From the NCBI GenBank assembly GCA_934675585.1, contig CAKUQY010000009.1:1-64000 (forward strand): 64,000 bases of DNA, read 5' to 3'. The notes under the pieces were generated by a model. The model had not been told where the DNA came from, made no database searches, and was given only the letters and a program-made list of their open reading frames with translations. The position numbers and the translations under genes were made by a program. The DNA is from an uncultured Opitutales bacterium. Lineage in GTDB: Bacteria > Verrucomicrobiota > Verrucomicrobiia > Opitutales > UBA953. Of this stretch, positions 43,468-53,675 are shown one piece after another (within the stretch, counting starts at the first letter, position 1; every line of letters begins with the position of its first letter).

Positions 43468-44529
43468 ATGGCTCTTGAAGATACAAAAGCGATTTTGCTT
43501 TCTTGCCCTGGCGATTTGCTGACGGCGATTTGGGTTTCTGCGACTTTTGATGCGTTGAAAAAAAAGTTTGCGGGAACGCGTTTGTATTTGCTTGTCAAAA
43601 AAGCGAATGCAAGTATTTTTAGTGAGCACCCTGTCTTGGATGGGCTATTGACGCTTACGTCAGAAACAAAAATTGAAGACATCGCGCAATATTTTAAGCG
43701 TTTGCAAATTGATACGCTTGTGCATGTGGTTTATGACGAACGCGTGGCGTTGGCGGGAGCGGCAGCCGCGATTGAAAATACATTCGCGTTTGCAGAAAAA
43801 AAATCGTCTGAAATCAAGGCGAAAACATTAGTGGAGCGTTCCCGTGATTTTGATGACGAGCATCCTGTTTTTCACAGCTTTGAATTGCTTGCGCCGTTGG
43901 GTATTAGCGTTCCCGCGCCAGCAGAATTAAAATTAAATTTGTCGGTCAGCAATACCGAGCGCCATGATTTGTTTGAAAAATTAAAGCGTTATGATATGAA
44001 TTTTGATTCGCATTATGCGGTTGTTTGCTTGGACGCTGGGCGCAATGGGCATTTTGTCGATGTGCAAATTTTTGCAAAGGTGGCAAAATATTTACACGGT
44101 TTAAGAAAAGATTTGCCTATTATTTTGGTAAGTTTTGAAGGCAAAAATGCAAAAACTTCAAGGCGTATGATCGACTTTGTGAGTCGCGCTTCGGGCATTA
44201 ATTTGGTGAATTTCTTTTTGCTCGAAGATAAAAATGATGAATTGTCGCCTGCGCAAGTTGCAGAACTCTTGAAGCACGCAGATATTTGTATCGCCACAGA
44301 TAATGCCGTAGCTTATTTAGCAAATTTTGAACAATGCCCATTGGTGACATTGGTGGTAGACCCGCCAGAACGCCGTTATTTCCCACGCGCAATTAAATCA
44401 GAGGTCGTTTATACCTCGGCGCAAAAGATTCCGTGGTTTGAGTTGCCTGGATTTTTTCATTGGCGCGCATCGCATTCTTTTTCAATCGCAAAAATCCGCG
44501 ACGCGGTTGATTATGTTCTGTCGTTTTAA
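43468..44529 (+). CDS. Glycosyltransferase family 9 (heptosyltransferase-like)
   Basis: The 353-residue protein has the two-Rossmann layout of ADP-heptose transferases: an N-terminal AILLSCPGDLLTAIWVSATFDALKKK (residues about 8-33, with the usual GD.L motif), and a C-terminal half with VVCLDAGRNGHFVDVQIFAKV (about 187-207) and ADICIATDNAVAYLA (about 272-286), the nucleotide-sugar site. It would transfer heptose or a related sugar during lipopolysaccharide core synthesis on the cytoplasmic face. It follows the ThiE-like gene and precedes tRNA-Val. Confidence 0.85.
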   Translation: MALEDTKAILLSCPGDLLTAIWVSATFDALKKKFAGTRLYLLVKKANASIFSEHPVLDGLLTLTSETKIEDIAQYFKRLQIDTLVHVVYDERVALAGAAAAIENTFAFAEKKSSEIKAKTLVERSRDFDDEHPVFHSFELLAPLGISVPAPAELKLNLSVSNTERHDLFEKLKRYDMNFDSHYAVVCLDAGRNGHFVDVQIFAKVAKYLHGLRKDLPIILVSFEGKNAKTSRRMIDFVSRASGINLVNFFLLEDKNDELSPAQVAELLKHADICIATDNAVAYLANFEQCPLVTLVVDPPERRYFPRAIKSEVVYTSAQKIPWFELPGFFHWRASHSFSIAKIRDAVDYVLSF

Positions 44530-44533
44530 TTGC

Positions 44534-44562
44534 TTGACTTGCGGGAACGCGATTGCTAAAAT
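44534..44562 (+). promoter_or_regulatory. Promoter of tRNA-Val with a repeated word in its spacer
   Basis: TTGACT (44534-44539), a 17 bp spacer holding GCGGGAACGC (44541-44550), and TAAAAT (44557-44562) precede the tRNA by 20 nt. Confidence 0.75.
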
Positions 44563-44582
44563 GGAATTTACCAATTTAAAAT

Positions 44583-44659
44583 GGTCGCGTAGCTCAGTTG
44601 GTTAGAGCGCAACATTCACATTGTTGAGGTCGATAGTTCGAGCCTATTCGCGACTACCA
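44583..44659 (+). tRNA. tRNA-Val (anticodon CAC)
   Basis: The acceptor stem GGTCGCG pairs with CGCGACT. The D-arm is GCTC-AGTTGGTTA-GAGC, the anticodon arm CAACA-TTCACAT-TGTTG has anticodon CAC, and the T-arm is GATAG-TTCGAGC-CTATT. CCA is encoded (44657-44659). Confidence 0.96.
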
Positions 44660-44667
44660 TTTTTGAA

Positions 44668-44696
44668 AACCTTGTCGGTAACGGCAAGGTTTTTTT
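44668..44696 (+). terminator. Terminator of tRNA-Val
   Basis: A 10 bp stem (AACCTTGTCG with CGGCAAGGTT) and a GTAA tetraloop are followed by a T-run. Confidence 0.85.
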
Positions 44697-44697
44697 G

Positions 44698-44726
44698 TTG
44701 TCAAAAGCGTTCCCGTAGCGCAAAAT
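44698..44726 (+). promoter_or_regulatory. Promoter of rnpB with a repeated word in its spacer
   Basis: TTGTCA (44698-44703), a 17 bp spacer that contains CGTTCCCG, and CAAAAT (44721-44726) place transcription start at about 44733-44738. Confidence 0.6.
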
Positions 44727-44737
44727 AAAAAACAAGC

Positions 44738-45119
44738 CTTTAAAGTGCGCAACACATTCGCTCGCGACGCAATAATCGCGAGAGGAAAGTCCGGACACCA
44801 CAGGGCAGAATTCCTTTTGAAAAAGAGGGCGACGATTGTAATGATCGCCGACGAACAGTGTCACAGAAAACAAACCGCCCGCAAGGGTAAGGGTGAAAAG
44901 GCGGGGTAAGAGCCCACCGCGTTGATGGCGACATCAGCGGCTTGATAAACTCAATTCGGTGCAAGGTAAAATAGGTGAGTGAGCGGCCCGCTTACGACCT
45001 CACGGGTAAACCGCATCGTCAGCAATGGCGAAATCTCGCAAGAGATTAGAGAAATGAATGTGGCTCACGGGAACGTAAGTTTTCGTTGTAGAACAGAATT
45101 CGGCTTACGCACTTTAAAG
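44738..45119 (+). ncRNA. rnpB: RNase P RNA (class A)
   Basis: The ends pair over 12 bp (CTTTAAAGTGCG with its complement, helix P1). The conserved core blocks are present: GAGGAAAGTCCGGAC (about 44779-44793), CACAGGGCAGAA, the GGGTAAGAGCCCACC-type region, GTAAACC, and ACAGAATTCGGCTTACG at the 3' side. At about 380 nt this fits a bacterial type A RNA, which cleaves the 5' leader of pre-tRNAs. One copy of the repeated word (CGGGAACG, 45068-45075) lies inside, in a peripheral region. It directly follows tRNA-Val but has its own promoter. Confidence 0.95.
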
Positions 45120-45225
45120 ACTTACTTTTTTTATTGCAAGTAAAATGCGTTGTTTGTTGGCGTGTCGCCGTTATTTTATATGAAAAAACGCTTGATAAGC
45201 GTTCCCGCGAGTGTCATAATCTTAC

Positions 45226-45255
45226 TTGACAAATTACATTAGGGCATATTATACC
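45226..45255 (+). promoter_or_regulatory. Candidate promoter/operator of glgB
   Basis: TTGACA (45226-45231) and, 18 bp on, TATACC (45250-45255) lie before glgB. The -10 region overlaps the near-palindrome GGGCATATTATACCC (45242-45256), a possible operator. There is no Shine-Dalgarno before the ATG. Confidence 0.4.
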
Positions 45256-45285
45256 CTCAAATCTTAAATCCTCCTAATAAAAATT

Positions 45286-47487
45286 ATGATTATCTCGCAA
45301 GCAGAACTCGAATCGTTTACCTCTGTCGTGCAATCGCACCCGCATGATTTCTTGGGAATGCACCAAGCAGTTGTTGACGGAAAAACCGGCATCGTTGTGC
45401 GCGCTTATTTGAAAGACGCAAAATCGGTGAAGGTAAAAAATCTTAAAACTAATAAATCGTACGCGATGGAGCGTTTGAGTGAGGATGGATTTTTTGAGCT
45501 GTGGTTGCCACGCAATAAAACGGCGTTCGATTATCGCTTTGTCGTTGAGAGTTATGCGGGCGGAACGCGTGAAATTGCGGACGCATATTCGTTTTGGCCA
45601 ACGATTTCAGAGCAAGATTTGTATTTAATCAATCAAGGCACCGACCACCAGGTTTACAATAAATTGGGCGCACATTTGCGTGAAATTAATGGCGTAAAAG
45701 GTGTTTCGTTTGCTGTTTGGGCGCCTTCGGCGCGTCGCGTTTCAGTTGTAGGCGATTTTAATGAATGGGACGGGCGTTACCATGCGATGCGCATGTTGGG
45801 CGCGTCGGGCATTTGGGAATTGTTTGTTCCAGGTGTTGTTGCGGGAGCGAAATATAAATTTGAATTGCTCAATCAATACAATCCTGCGCCGTATTGCAAA
45901 ATTGACCCATACGCAGTTTCTTTTGAGCCCCCGCCAAACAATGCTTGTATCGTTTGCGATTTGTCGCAATTTAAATGGAATGATGCGAAATGGATTGAAA
46001 AACGTGACGCAACTAAATGGGTTGAAAAGCCAATTTCTGTTTATGAAATGCATTTGGATTCGTGGAAACGCGTTCCCGAAGACGGCAATCGTCCATTGAA
46101 TTATCGCGAGCTCGGCGACGAACTTTCAAAATATTGCAAGGAAATGGGATTCACGCACGTGGAAATGTTGCCACCGACAGAATATCCGTTCCCGCCAAGT
46201 TGGGGTTATCAAGTTACTGGTTTTTACGCGCCAACTAATCGCTATGGCACGCCAACAGATTTTATGGCGATGGTTGATAAATTGCACGAGAACGATATTG
46301 GCGTGATTATCGACTGGGTGCCAGCGCACTTCCCGCGCGATGATTGGGCTTTGGCTGGTTATGATGGAACTCATCTTTATGATCACGCAGACCCACGTCA
46401 AGGCGCACAGCCCGATTGGGGAACTTTGCTTTTTAATTTTGGACGTTGCGAAGTGCGCGGATTTATGCAAGGTAGCGCGTTGTCGTGGATTGAACGTTTT
46501 CACGTTGACGGTTTGCGTGTTGATGCTGTGGCAGCGATGCTTTATCTCGATTATTCACGCAAAGATGGCGAATGGATTCCAAATCAGTATGGTGGACACG
46601 AAAATCTTGAAAATATTGCGTTTTTGCGCAGTACCAATGATTTAGTGCACCATTATCATCCTGGTGTGATTACGATTGCAGAAGAATCAACCTCGTTTGG
46701 CGGCGTAACGCATCCAACGCGTGATTATGGTTTAGGTTTTGACTTTAAATGGGCGATGGGCTGGATGCACGACACGCTCGCGTATATGAAGGAAGACCCA
46801 ATTAACCGCAAATACAATCATAACAAAATGACATTTGCGATGTTGTACCAATATTCTGAAAAATTTATGTTGGCGCTTTCACATGACGAAGTTGTGCACG
46901 GTAAAGCTTCACTCATTAACAAAATGCCTCAGTCTGATATGACAAGCAAAGCCGCAAACTTGCGCGCGCTTTATGGTTATATGTGGACTTGGCCAGGTAA
47001 GAAAACCTTGTTTATGGGCGGCGAGTTTGGACAAAGCCACGAATGGAAATATGATTCTTCGCTCGATTGGCATTTGCTCGAATATCAAGATCACAAAGGC
47101 GTGCAACTTGCGGTAAAAGATTTGAACGATTTGTATTGCAACACTCCTGAAATCGCGGCACTCGATCAAGATTATCACGGCTTTGAATGGATTAACGCAA
47201 ACGATGGCGAAAATTCAGTTTATTCGTTTGTGCGTAAAAGTCAAAACGATAAAACAACTTGGGTGGTTGTAAGCAACTTTACACCAGTAGCGCGCACTTA
47301 TCGCGTGGGCGTTCCCGCAATGGGCGATTGGACAGAAGTCTTCAATTCTGATTCAACGCGTTATGGCGGTTCGGGCATGACAAATACTGGCGTTCGCGCA
47401 GAATCGATTCCGTGGAACGATCGTCCGCAATCAATCGAAATCGCGCTCCCGCCGCTCGCGACACTTATTTTCCAACACAAACAATAA
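45286..47487 (+). CDS. glgB: 1,4-alpha-glucan branching enzyme
   Basis: GlgB makes alpha-1,6 branches in glycogen. The 733-residue protein has an N-terminal domain, a CBM48 (about 135-230, VWAPSARRVSVVGDFNEWDGR), and a GH13 barrel with DWVPAHFP, GLRVDAVAAMLYLDYSR carrying the nucleophile Asp (about 407), EESTSFGGVT carrying the acid Glu, and ALSHDEVVHGK. The C-terminal beta-sandwich is complete. It is monocistronic with a promoter and a terminator of its own; other glycogen genes are not in the window. The repeated word is rare in it (two copies), as in other conserved genes. Confidence 0.97.
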   Translation: MIISQAELESFTSVVQSHPHDFLGMHQAVVDGKTGIVVRAYLKDAKSVKVKNLKTNKSYAMERLSEDGFFELWLPRNKTAFDYRFVVESYAGGTREIADAYSFWPTISEQDLYLINQGTDHQVYNKLGAHLREINGVKGVSFAVWAPSARRVSVVGDFNEWDGRYHAMRMLGASGIWELFVPGVVAGAKYKFELLNQYNPAPYCKIDPYAVSFEPPPNNACIVCDLSQFKWNDAKWIEKRDATKWVEKPISVYEMHLDSWKRVPEDGNRPLNYRELGDELSKYCKEMGFTHVEMLPPTEYPFPPSWGYQVTGFYAPTNRYGTPTDFMAMVDKLHENDIGVIIDWVPAHFPRDDWALAGYDGTHLYDHADPRQGAQPDWGTLLFNFGRCEVRGFMQGSALSWIERFHVDGLRVDAVAAMLYLDYSRKDGEWIPNQYGGHENLENIAFLRSTNDLVHHYHPGVITIAEESTSFGGVTHPTRDYGLGFDFKWAMGWMHDTLAYMKEDPINRKYNHNKMTFAMLYQYSEKFMLALSHDEVVHGKASLINKMPQSDMTSKAANLRALYGYMWTWPGKKTLFMGGEFGQSHEWKYDSSLDWHLLEYQDHKGVQLAVKDLNDLYCNTPEIAALDQDYHGFEWINANDGENSVYSFVRKSQNDKTTWVVVSNFTPVARTYRVGVPAMGDWTEVFNSDSTRYGGSGMTNTGVRAESIPWNDRPQSIEIALPPLATLIFQHKQ

Positions 47488-47504
47488 TTGTTTAATGCGT
47501 TGAA

Positions 47505-47569
47505 AAAGATTCAAAAAAACGAAGTGTTGGGCTTCGTTTAAGTCAATTTTAAACTTTTTTTGAATCTTT
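47505..47569. terminator. Nested hairpins between glgB and parA
   Basis: An 8 bp stem AAACGAAG/CTTCGTTT (47517-47524 with 47532-47539) lies inside a longer 15 bp inverted repeat (47505-47519 with 47555-47569). The outer arms consist of AAAGATTC and an A-run with their complement. A terminator for glgB is likely. Confidence 0.65.
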
Positions 47570-47617
47570 GAAAGCGCGATAGAAACGCATCATCGCAACC
47601 GCGTTGCGACTTAAAAA

Positions 47618-48400
47618 ATGACAACAAAAATCTTCTCAATTGCAAATCAAAAAGGCGGCGTCGGCAAAACGACAACCGCCGTCAACTTGGCCTGTGGCTT
47701 GGCAAAACAGGGCGTTCCCACGCTTTTGATCGACCTCGATTCTCAAGGCAATGCTTCAAGCGCGCTCGGCATCGAACGCAGCGAAAATTGCAGTCTTTAC
47801 AATGTTTTTCTCGGGAACGATAAAATCTCCGAAAAAATTGTTGATAGCGGACGTAAACATTTGGATATGATCCCGTCGGAACCAGATTTGGCGACGCTCG
47901 AATCATTGTTGTTGCAACAAGGCGGCAATTATTTAGCGCGTTTGCGTGAGATTTTAACGTCGATAAAACGTTCTGGAAAATATGGCGCGATTATTATTGA
48001 TTGCCCGCCCGCGTTGGGTTTATTGACGATGAATAGCTTGGCTGCCGCAGATTATGTTTTAGTTACTTTGCAATGCGAATATTTGGCGCTCGAAGGCTTG
48101 AGCCAATGTTTGGGGCTCATTGAGGAAATTCGCGACTCAAAAGCAAATGCCGATTTGAAATTGGGCGGTATTTTAATGACGATGTATGATGTGCGCACCT
48201 CGCTTTCAAAAGCAATTGTCGATGAAGTCGCAAAAGCGTTCCCGAAAGAAATTTTGAAAACGCGGATTCCGCGCACCGTGCGCTTAGGCGAAGCGCCAAG
48301 TCATGGCAAAAGTATTTTTGAATACGATGAACGTTGCATGGGCGCGTATGCTTATGCCGCTTTGACCAAAGAAGTCATCAAGCGTTTTTCGCTTAAATAA
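47618..48400 (+). CDS. parA: ParA/Soj-type chromosome partitioning ATPase
   Basis: The 260-residue Walker-type ATPase starts with IANQKGGVGKTTTAVNLA (residues 6-23, deviant Walker A with the signature Lys), then LIDLDSQGNASSALG (about 37-51) and IIIDCPPALGLLTMNS (Walker B, about 123-138). Length and motifs fit chromosomal Soj/ParA, which drives origin segregation together with ParB at parS. No parB follows; the next gene is an LptF/G permease. I see no obvious parS (16 bp palindrome TGTTTCACGTGAAACA) nearby. Confidence 0.92.
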   Translation: MTTKIFSIANQKGGVGKTTTAVNLACGLAKQGVPTLLIDLDSQGNASSALGIERSENCSLYNVFLGNDKISEKIVDSGRKHLDMIPSEPDLATLESLLLQQGGNYLARLREILTSIKRSGKYGAIIIDCPPALGLLTMNSLAAADYVLVTLQCEYLALEGLSQCLGLIEEIRDSKANADLKLGGILMTMYDVRTSLSKAIVDEVAKAFPKEILKTRIPRTVRLGEAPSHGKSIFEYDERCMGAYAYAALTKEVIKRFSLK

Positions 48401-48416
48401 AAATCTCGTGTAAAAA

Positions 48417-49541
48417 ATGCCGATTTTAGACAAATATATTTTTGGCGAATGGCTAAAAATTTTCCTCATGGTGCTTGGCGCTATGGTCGGAATGTTGTCG
48501 ATCTCTGCGATTTATAACAATTTGAAAGATTTGATGGAATGGGGCGTTCCCGCGTTGCCAACGATTGAATTCTTTTTGATGACCGCGGTTGGATTTTTGC
48601 CGGTGATTATTCCTGTTTCAATGTTGGTGTCGTTGTTGTTTATTTTGGGACACTTTCATAAAAGTCAAGAATTATCGGCTTGGCGCGCAGCGGGTTTGAG
48701 TATTTTTCGCATTACGCGTTCGTTGTGGATTGCGGGATTTGGAATGTCGGTTTTAATGTTGGCGCTCAACGCAACGCTCGTTCCCTACGCGACAGAATGC
48801 ACCGCCGAAATCGCCGCTCACTATGAATTGCTTTATCGCCAAGCTCATGGTGAAAACGTCAAAACGCGCACACAAGGTAAATTCCTTTTTTACAACAACA
48901 TCGCAAAAAATCGCTTGTGGATGATTGGCAATTTTAGTCAATACACGGGAACGGGATTTAATGTTAATATTTTTGAATACGACAAAAATGGACGCGCATT
49001 AACGAGAGAAATTATTGCAGAGCGCGGAGATTACGACGATTTTGCGCGCGTGTGGACTTTGAAAAATGGCCGTGAAATTATTTATGAAGACGGCGTTGCC
49101 GTTCCCGTAAAACAGCCCGCGTTTAAAGAAAAAAAGTTTTATCATTTTGATGAAAATCCGCGCATTATGGCACTCGTGAATGAAGATGTTGACGACTTGA
49201 CGATCCCAGAAATTAACGAAATTGTTCGCGGCGTTAAAGACAATAGCGAAAACTCAAAGCAATTGTCGAGTTATGCGGTGCGTTATCATTCCATTTTGGC
49301 AAGTCCATTTTGTTGTTTAATTGTTGTCGGGATCGCGATTCCGTTTGCGGTTGCGGGAGTGCGCACCAATCCGATGGTTGGCGTTTCCAAATCGATCGGT
49401 TTGTTTGCGTTGTATTTTGTTTTTACAAATATCTTCAATATGTTGGGCGCAAAAATGTTTTTGCCCGCCGTGATTGCTGCATGGGCACCTAATTTGATTC
49501 TCTTGGTTTATGCAATTTGGCTTTGCCGAAAAATTAATTAA
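48417..49541 (+). CDS. LptF/LptG family lipopolysaccharide export permease
   Basis: This 374-residue inner-membrane protein of the YjgP/YjgQ family forms the transmembrane part of the LptB2FG transporter that extracts LPS. It has three N-terminal helices (FGEWLKIFLMVLGAMVGMLS; VGFLPVIIPVSMLVSLLFILG; then SLWIAGFGMSVLMLALNATL), a periplasmic beta-jellyroll (about 130-260) and three C-terminal helices starting near 300 (RYHSILASPFCCLIVVGIAI). Whether it is F or G cannot be told. It lies between parA and dnaG. Confidence 0.9.
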   Translation: MPILDKYIFGEWLKIFLMVLGAMVGMLSISAIYNNLKDLMEWGVPALPTIEFFLMTAVGFLPVIIPVSMLVSLLFILGHFHKSQELSAWRAAGLSIFRITRSLWIAGFGMSVLMLALNATLVPYATECTAEIAAHYELLYRQAHGENVKTRTQGKFLFYNNIAKNRLWMIGNFSQYTGTGFNVNIFEYDKNGRALTREIIAERGDYDDFARVWTLKNGREIIYEDGVAVPVKQPAFKEKKFYHFDENPRIMALVNEDVDDLTIPEINEIVRGVKDNSENSKQLSSYAVRYHSILASPFCCLIVVGIAIPFAVAGVRTNPMVGVSKSIGLFALYFVFTNIFNMLGAKMFLPAVIAAWAPNLILLVYAIWLCRKIN

Positions 49542-49563
49542 CCGTTCCCGCAAATTTTAAAAA

Positions 49564-51477
49564 ATGCCATTCATTTCACGAAAAACTATTGATGAGGTTT
49601 ACGCCAATGCGAGTATGTTGGCGTTGGCGCAAGATTATACGGCAATGACGCGCGCGGGAAGTCAATGGAAAGGGCTGAGTCCATTTGCCGCCGAAAAAAC
49701 GCCTTCATTTTTTGTGAATGAAGAAAAAAAATGCTATTACTGCTATTCGACGGCGCAGGGCGGTGGCGTGGTAAATTTTGTGATGAAGCTCGAAAATTTA
49801 TCGTTCCCAGAAGCGATTGAGCGTTTGGCGCGCCGTTTTGGAATCACGGTTGAATACGAACAACGCGGGAACGATGGGCGGCCGTCAATTTTTAAATCAT
49901 TGTTAGAGTTGCACGCGTTTGCGTTGGGCTATTTTACGAATGCGTTTAATGCAAAAACAGCCGAAGCGCAAGCGGTGCGCGATTATTGGTTAAACGAACG
50001 TAAATTTACCAAAGAAACGGCGTATAATTTTAGTATCGGCTATTTGCCCAAAGTTGGTTCCCGCGCGTTTTTGAAAGCGTTACTCGACAAAGGTTTTAAA
50101 GAAGATGTGATTTTGCATTCGGGTATGTTTGGCAATATTGCCAATGCAAAACCAATGCCGTTGCTTGAACGCCACGTGCAATTTGAAGCGCGCTTGATTA
50201 TTCCAATTCACGATATGCTCAATCGCGTCATCGCATTCACCGCACGTAAAATTCCCGGTATTACGCCCGACGTCGTTTGGGAAGAGGCAAAATATAAAAA
50301 TTCCGCCGAAACCGAAATTTTCAAAAAAAGCAAAACGCTTTTTAATCTTAATCGCGCAAAACTCGAATATCAACTTGTGCACGAAAAAGCCAAAGCCGAT
50401 GAACGCAGTTCGCGGGAACGCGAACTAAAGCGCAAACCATTTCTTATTGTTGAAGGTCAATTAGACGCGATGCGCTGCTACGAAAACGGCTTGCACACGA
50501 CGGTGGCGGGACAAGGCACGAGCATTACGCAAGACCACATGGCATTACTCGCGCGCTATTCTACGCGCTTGGATTGCTTGCTCGATGCTGACGCTGCGGG
50601 ACAAAAAGCAGCGTTGCGATTGATGCCGTTGGCGTTTAAGGCGGGACTTGAAATTTGCTTTTTAGCCGTTCCTGATGGTAAAGATCCCGATGAATTTTTA
50701 GCAATTCATGGCGAGCAGGGCGTTGAAGAAATTTTGAAAACGCGCGTTCCCGCGACGACTTTGTTGGCGCGCCGTTTTGATGATTCGTCGCTTTCTGAAG
50801 TTGAGCGTCAGCAATTATTTAACGAATGTTTTGAAGTATTTTCGGCGATTGATTCGGCGGTTTCGCGCGAAGAAGCGGTCAATGAATTGGCGCGTCGCGT
50901 GGGCGTAATGCCGATGGCGTTAGTGCAAGATTTTCGCAAATTTATGGCAAAAAAAGCGGCGGAAAATTCAGCGCGCAACGGCGTTCCCGTGAGAGCCGCC
51001 GAACAGCCCAACGCAATTGAAGCTAACGAAAATTTGCAAGTGATGAGCGCCGAAGCCGATATTTTGCTCGTGTTGTTTAAATTGCACGAGCGCTCAGTTT
51101 TAGATCCGTTTATTGACGGCACGTTGCCGGTGGACAGCGTCGATGCGTCTTTGTGCGCGGGAACGCTTTTAAATCGTATAATTATAAAAGTAAGCGAGGG
51201 TTATGATTTACAAAATTGTGCGATTGAAAATTTAGCAGAAAACAATGAAGAAAGTTCGTTTTTATCGCAACTATTTATGCGCGAGTTCGAATCTAACAAT
51301 GTCGATTCGCGTTCGCTTGCGCGTGCAGCTTTGCGACGCTTTTGTAAAGATTATTGCTTTCGCGAAAACAAACGCATTCGCAAAGAATTTGCAAATTTAC
51401 AATCAGGAGATCGCGAAAAATTTGCGCAATTAAGCGAAGCGCGTCGCCGTGTTCAACAAATCGAAAAACTCTTTTAA
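49564..51477 (+). CDS. dnaG: DNA primase
   Basis: DnaG makes RNA primers at the replication fork. The 637-residue protein has an N-terminal CHC2-type domain, the RNA-polymerase domain with TOPRIM ([16 protein letters not shown], about 297-312, and [17 protein letters not shown], about 337-353), and a C-terminal helicase-binding domain. In the CHC2 domain the zinc ligands are mostly missing: the usual LCPFH reads LSPFA (Ser39, Ala42) and the second pair keeps one Cys (Cys60, Thr63). A zinc-free version also occurs in some alphaproteobacterial primases as I recall them. The gene lies directly before rpoD, a classic macromolecular-synthesis arrangement. Confidence 0.96.
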   Translation: MPFISRKTIDEVYANASMLALAQDYTAMTRAGSQWKGLSPFAAEKTPSFFVNEEKKCYYCYSTAQGGGVVNFVMKLENLSFPEAIERLARRFGITVEYEQRGNDGRPSIFKSLLELHAFALGYFTNAFNAKTAEAQAVRDYWLNERKFTKETAYNFSIGYLPKVGSRAFLKALLDKGFKEDVILHSGMFGNIANAKPMPLLERHVQFEARLIIPIHDMLNRVIAFTARKIPGITPDVVWEEAKYKNSAETEIFKKSKTLFNLNRAKLEYQLVHEKAKADERSSRERELKRKPFLIVEGQLDAMRCYENGLHTTVAGQGTSITQDHMALLARYSTRLDCLLDADAAGQKAALRLMPLAFKAGLEICFLAVPDGKDPDEFLAIHGEQGVEEILKTRVPATTLLARRFDDSSLSEVERQQLFNECFEVFSAIDSAVSREEAVNELARRVGVMPMALVQDFRKFMAKKAAENSARNGVPVRAAEQPNAIEANENLQVMSAEADILLVLFKLHERSVLDPFIDGTLPVDSVDASLCAGTLLNRIIIKVSEGYDLQNCAIENLAENNEESSFLSQLFMREFESNNVDSRSLARAALRRFCKDYCFRENKRIRKEFANLQSGDREKFAQLSEARRRVQQIEKLF

Positions 51478-51491
51478 TTCAAATCAAAGTT

Positions 51492-53627
51492 ATGGCATCA
51501 AAAAAACCAGTTACTAAAAAAGTCTGTGCGACAAAATCAAAACCAGTCGCAAAAAAAAGCGTTCCCGCGAAAACCGCAAAATCCGTTCCCGCAAAGAGCG
51601 CTAAAAAAAGCGTTCCCGCAAAGAGCGTGAAAAAGGTTGTTCCCGCAAAGAACGCAAAAGTTGCAAAACCTGTTCCCGCCAAGAAAAAGGCAACGCCTGT
51701 TGTGGCGCCTAAAACTAAGCCCGCAAAAAAAGTTAAGGAAGAAAAAGAAATTAAAAAAGTTGTGCCCGCAATTCAACCAGAAATTGGTGAAGTTTACAAT
51801 GCGCGCACAACAGAAGTTAAGCTTTCTCCGCGCGACCGCAAACGCTTGGCGGCTCAAAACAAAGAAGCCGAAGCCGCAAAAAAACGCATTTTAGACCGTT
51901 TGCGCACTTCGTCAAATGCGCTCAGTAATATTGACCAAGAAGAGATGAATCTTCACATCGAAAATCTCAAAGCATTGGGCAATAAAAATGGTTATGTTAC
52001 CTTAGAAGATATTAACAATGAATTGCCTGCCATCGAAACCGATGCGGCACTTTACGAAAATATTTTCGACATTTTGAATCTTTCAAATATTCGCTATCTC
52101 GATTCCGACGAAGAAGATGCGACTAATTTGAAATTGTCGCAAGAAGAGCAAGACGCACTTATGAAAAGCAATGCGCGTTCAGACGCGCTTGACGATCCCG
52201 TGCGTATGTATTTGCACCAAATGGGGCAAACAAAATTGCTCGAAAAACAACAAGAAATTGAAATTTCAACGCGCATCGAAGATTGCCAAACGAGTGCGTT
52301 GCGAGCCATTTGTTCGGTTTGGTTTACATTGCCAGATCAAATTGCGCTCGCAAAAGACGTGCTCGACAAAGCCGACCGCTACGATCGCGTCGTGCTCGAC
52401 AAACGAGTAAAATCGCGCGAAGATTACATAAAACATTTGCCTCGTGTGATTAAAAATGCAGAACGTTTGAATGACGATATTCAAAAAGCTTGGGATAAAT
52501 ATTCAAAAGCAACGCGCGTTGAAGATAAAAAATCGGCACTCGCGTATGTTGAAAAATTGGAACAAAGTATTCTCAAAATTACAAAAGAATTTTGCTTTAA
52601 ACCTTCCATTTTTGAAGAAATCGAAGCCAAGTACAAAGAAGACATCGACAACGCGCGCGACTTGCTCCACAAACGTGATTTGATTCTCAAAAAAGACCGT
52701 CGCGCAATTAATATTCCAATCGAATCTGTCAAAAAAGAATTGGCAAAGATTGAGAAAAAAATGCACGTCGATCCCGAAAAATTAGTCGAAGTTCACCGCG
52801 AATTTGTCAAAGCAAACGAAGGCGCAAGCAAAGCAAAAACCGAAATGATCGTCGCAAATTTGCGTCTTGTAATTTCGATTGCAAAAAAATACACCAATCG
52901 CGGACTCGTCTTCCTCGACCTCATTCAAGAAGGCAACATGGGCTTGATGAAAGCTGTTGATAAATTTGAACACAATCGCGGTTTTAAATTTTCAACTTAC
53001 GCAACATGGTGGATTCGCCAAGCAATCACGCGCTCAATCGCCGACCAAGCACGCACCATTCGCATTCCCGTGCACATGATCGAAACTTTGAACAAAGTGA
53101 TGCAAACGCAAAAAATGTTGTTCCAAGAAAAAGGTCACGAACCCACTATCGAAGAACTCGCGCAAAATGTGGAAATGCCCGTTGAAAAAGTGCAACAAAT
53201 TTTGAAAATGGCGCAACAACCAATTTCGCTGAACACTCCAGTCGGCGATGGTGAAGATACCAGCTTTGGCGATTTCATCGAAGACAAAAGCGCAGAAGAC
53301 CCATACGACAAAGCCGCGGGAGCGCTCTTGCGCGACAAAATCGAACAAGTGCTCGCAACTTTGAGCGACCGCGAAAGCGAAGTTTTGCGTTATCGTTTTG
53401 GACTCAAAGACGGCATCGCTCACACACTCGAAGATGTCGGAAAAATCTTTGATGTTACGCGGGAACGCATTCGCCAAATTGAAGCAAAAGCATTGCGTAA
53501 AATGCGCCACCCAACGCGCTTGCGCCAATTGCACGGTTTCTTTGAAAATGGCGACGACCAAGACGGTCCGGGCTTTAACCAATTAGTCAACCACGACGAC
53601 GAAGACGAGGGCGACGATAATAATTAA
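51492..53627 (+). CDS. rpoD: Primary sigma factor RpoD
   Basis: The housekeeping sigma factor (711 residues from ATG 51492) directs RNA polymerase to -35/-10 promoters. Residues 1-95 are a Lys/Ala/Pro-rich tail made of repeated Val-Pro-Ala-Lys units, largely encoded by copies of the repeated word; this is not part of the usual sigma-70 plan. Then come region 1.2 ([17 protein letters not shown]), the non-conserved region, region 2 ([35 protein letters not shown], then [19 protein letters not shown]), region 3, and region 4 with [20 protein letters not shown]. The ORF upstream of 51492 overlaps dnaG and is not used. It has the -10/-35 recognition residues expected for TATAAT/TTGACA. Confidence 0.97.
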   Translation: MASKKPVTKKVCATKSKPVAKKSVPAKTAKSVPAKSAKKSVPAKSVKKVVPAKNAKVAKPVPAKKKATPVVAPKTKPAKKVKEEKEIKKVVPAIQPEIGEVYNARTTEVKLSPRDRKRLAAQNKEAEAAKKRILDRLRTSSNALSNIDQEEMNLHIENLKALGNKNGYVTLEDINNELPAIETDAALYENIFDILNLSNIRYLDSDEEDATNLKLSQEEQDALMKSNARSDALDDPVRMYLHQMGQTKLLEKQQEIEISTRIEDCQTSALRAICSVWFTLPDQIALAKDVLDKADRYDRVVLDKRVKSREDYIKHLPRVIKNAERLNDDIQKAWDKYSKATRVEDKKSALAYVEKLEQSILKITKEFCFKPSIFEEIEAKYKEDIDNARDLLHKRDLILKKDRRAINIPIESVKKELAKIEKKMHVDPEKLVEVHREFVKANEGASKAKTEMIVANLRLVISIAKKYTNRGLVFLDLIQEGNMGLMKAVDKFEHNRGFKFSTYATWWIRQAITRSIADQARTIRIPVHMIETLNKVMQTQKMLFQEKGHEPTIEELAQNVEMPVEKVQQILKMAQQPISLNTPVGDGEDTSFGDFIEDKSAEDPYDKAAGALLRDKIEQVLATLSDRESEVLRYRFGLKDGIAHTLEDVGKIFDVTRERIRQIEAKALRKMRHPTRLRQLHGFFENGDDQDGPGFNQLVNHDDEDEGDDNN

Positions 53628-53635
53628 AAAAACTC

Positions 53636-53661
53636 TGCGGGAACGTGCTTGCGTTCCCGCA
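53636..53661. terminator. Hairpin of inverted repeated words between rpoD and xseB
   Basis: TGCGGGAACG (53636-53645) and its complement (53652-53661) form a 10 bp stem. On the plus strand it is followed by A, not T, so it would terminate minus-strand transcription or act as a processing site rather than ending rpoD transcription. Confidence 0.55.
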
Positions 53662-53675
53662 AAAAAAATTAAAAA

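Noticed and set aside
47571..47617. parS-like site upstream of parA
   Set aside because: No TGTTTCACGTGAAACA-type palindrome is present; the inverted repeat here is an A/T-run terminator.
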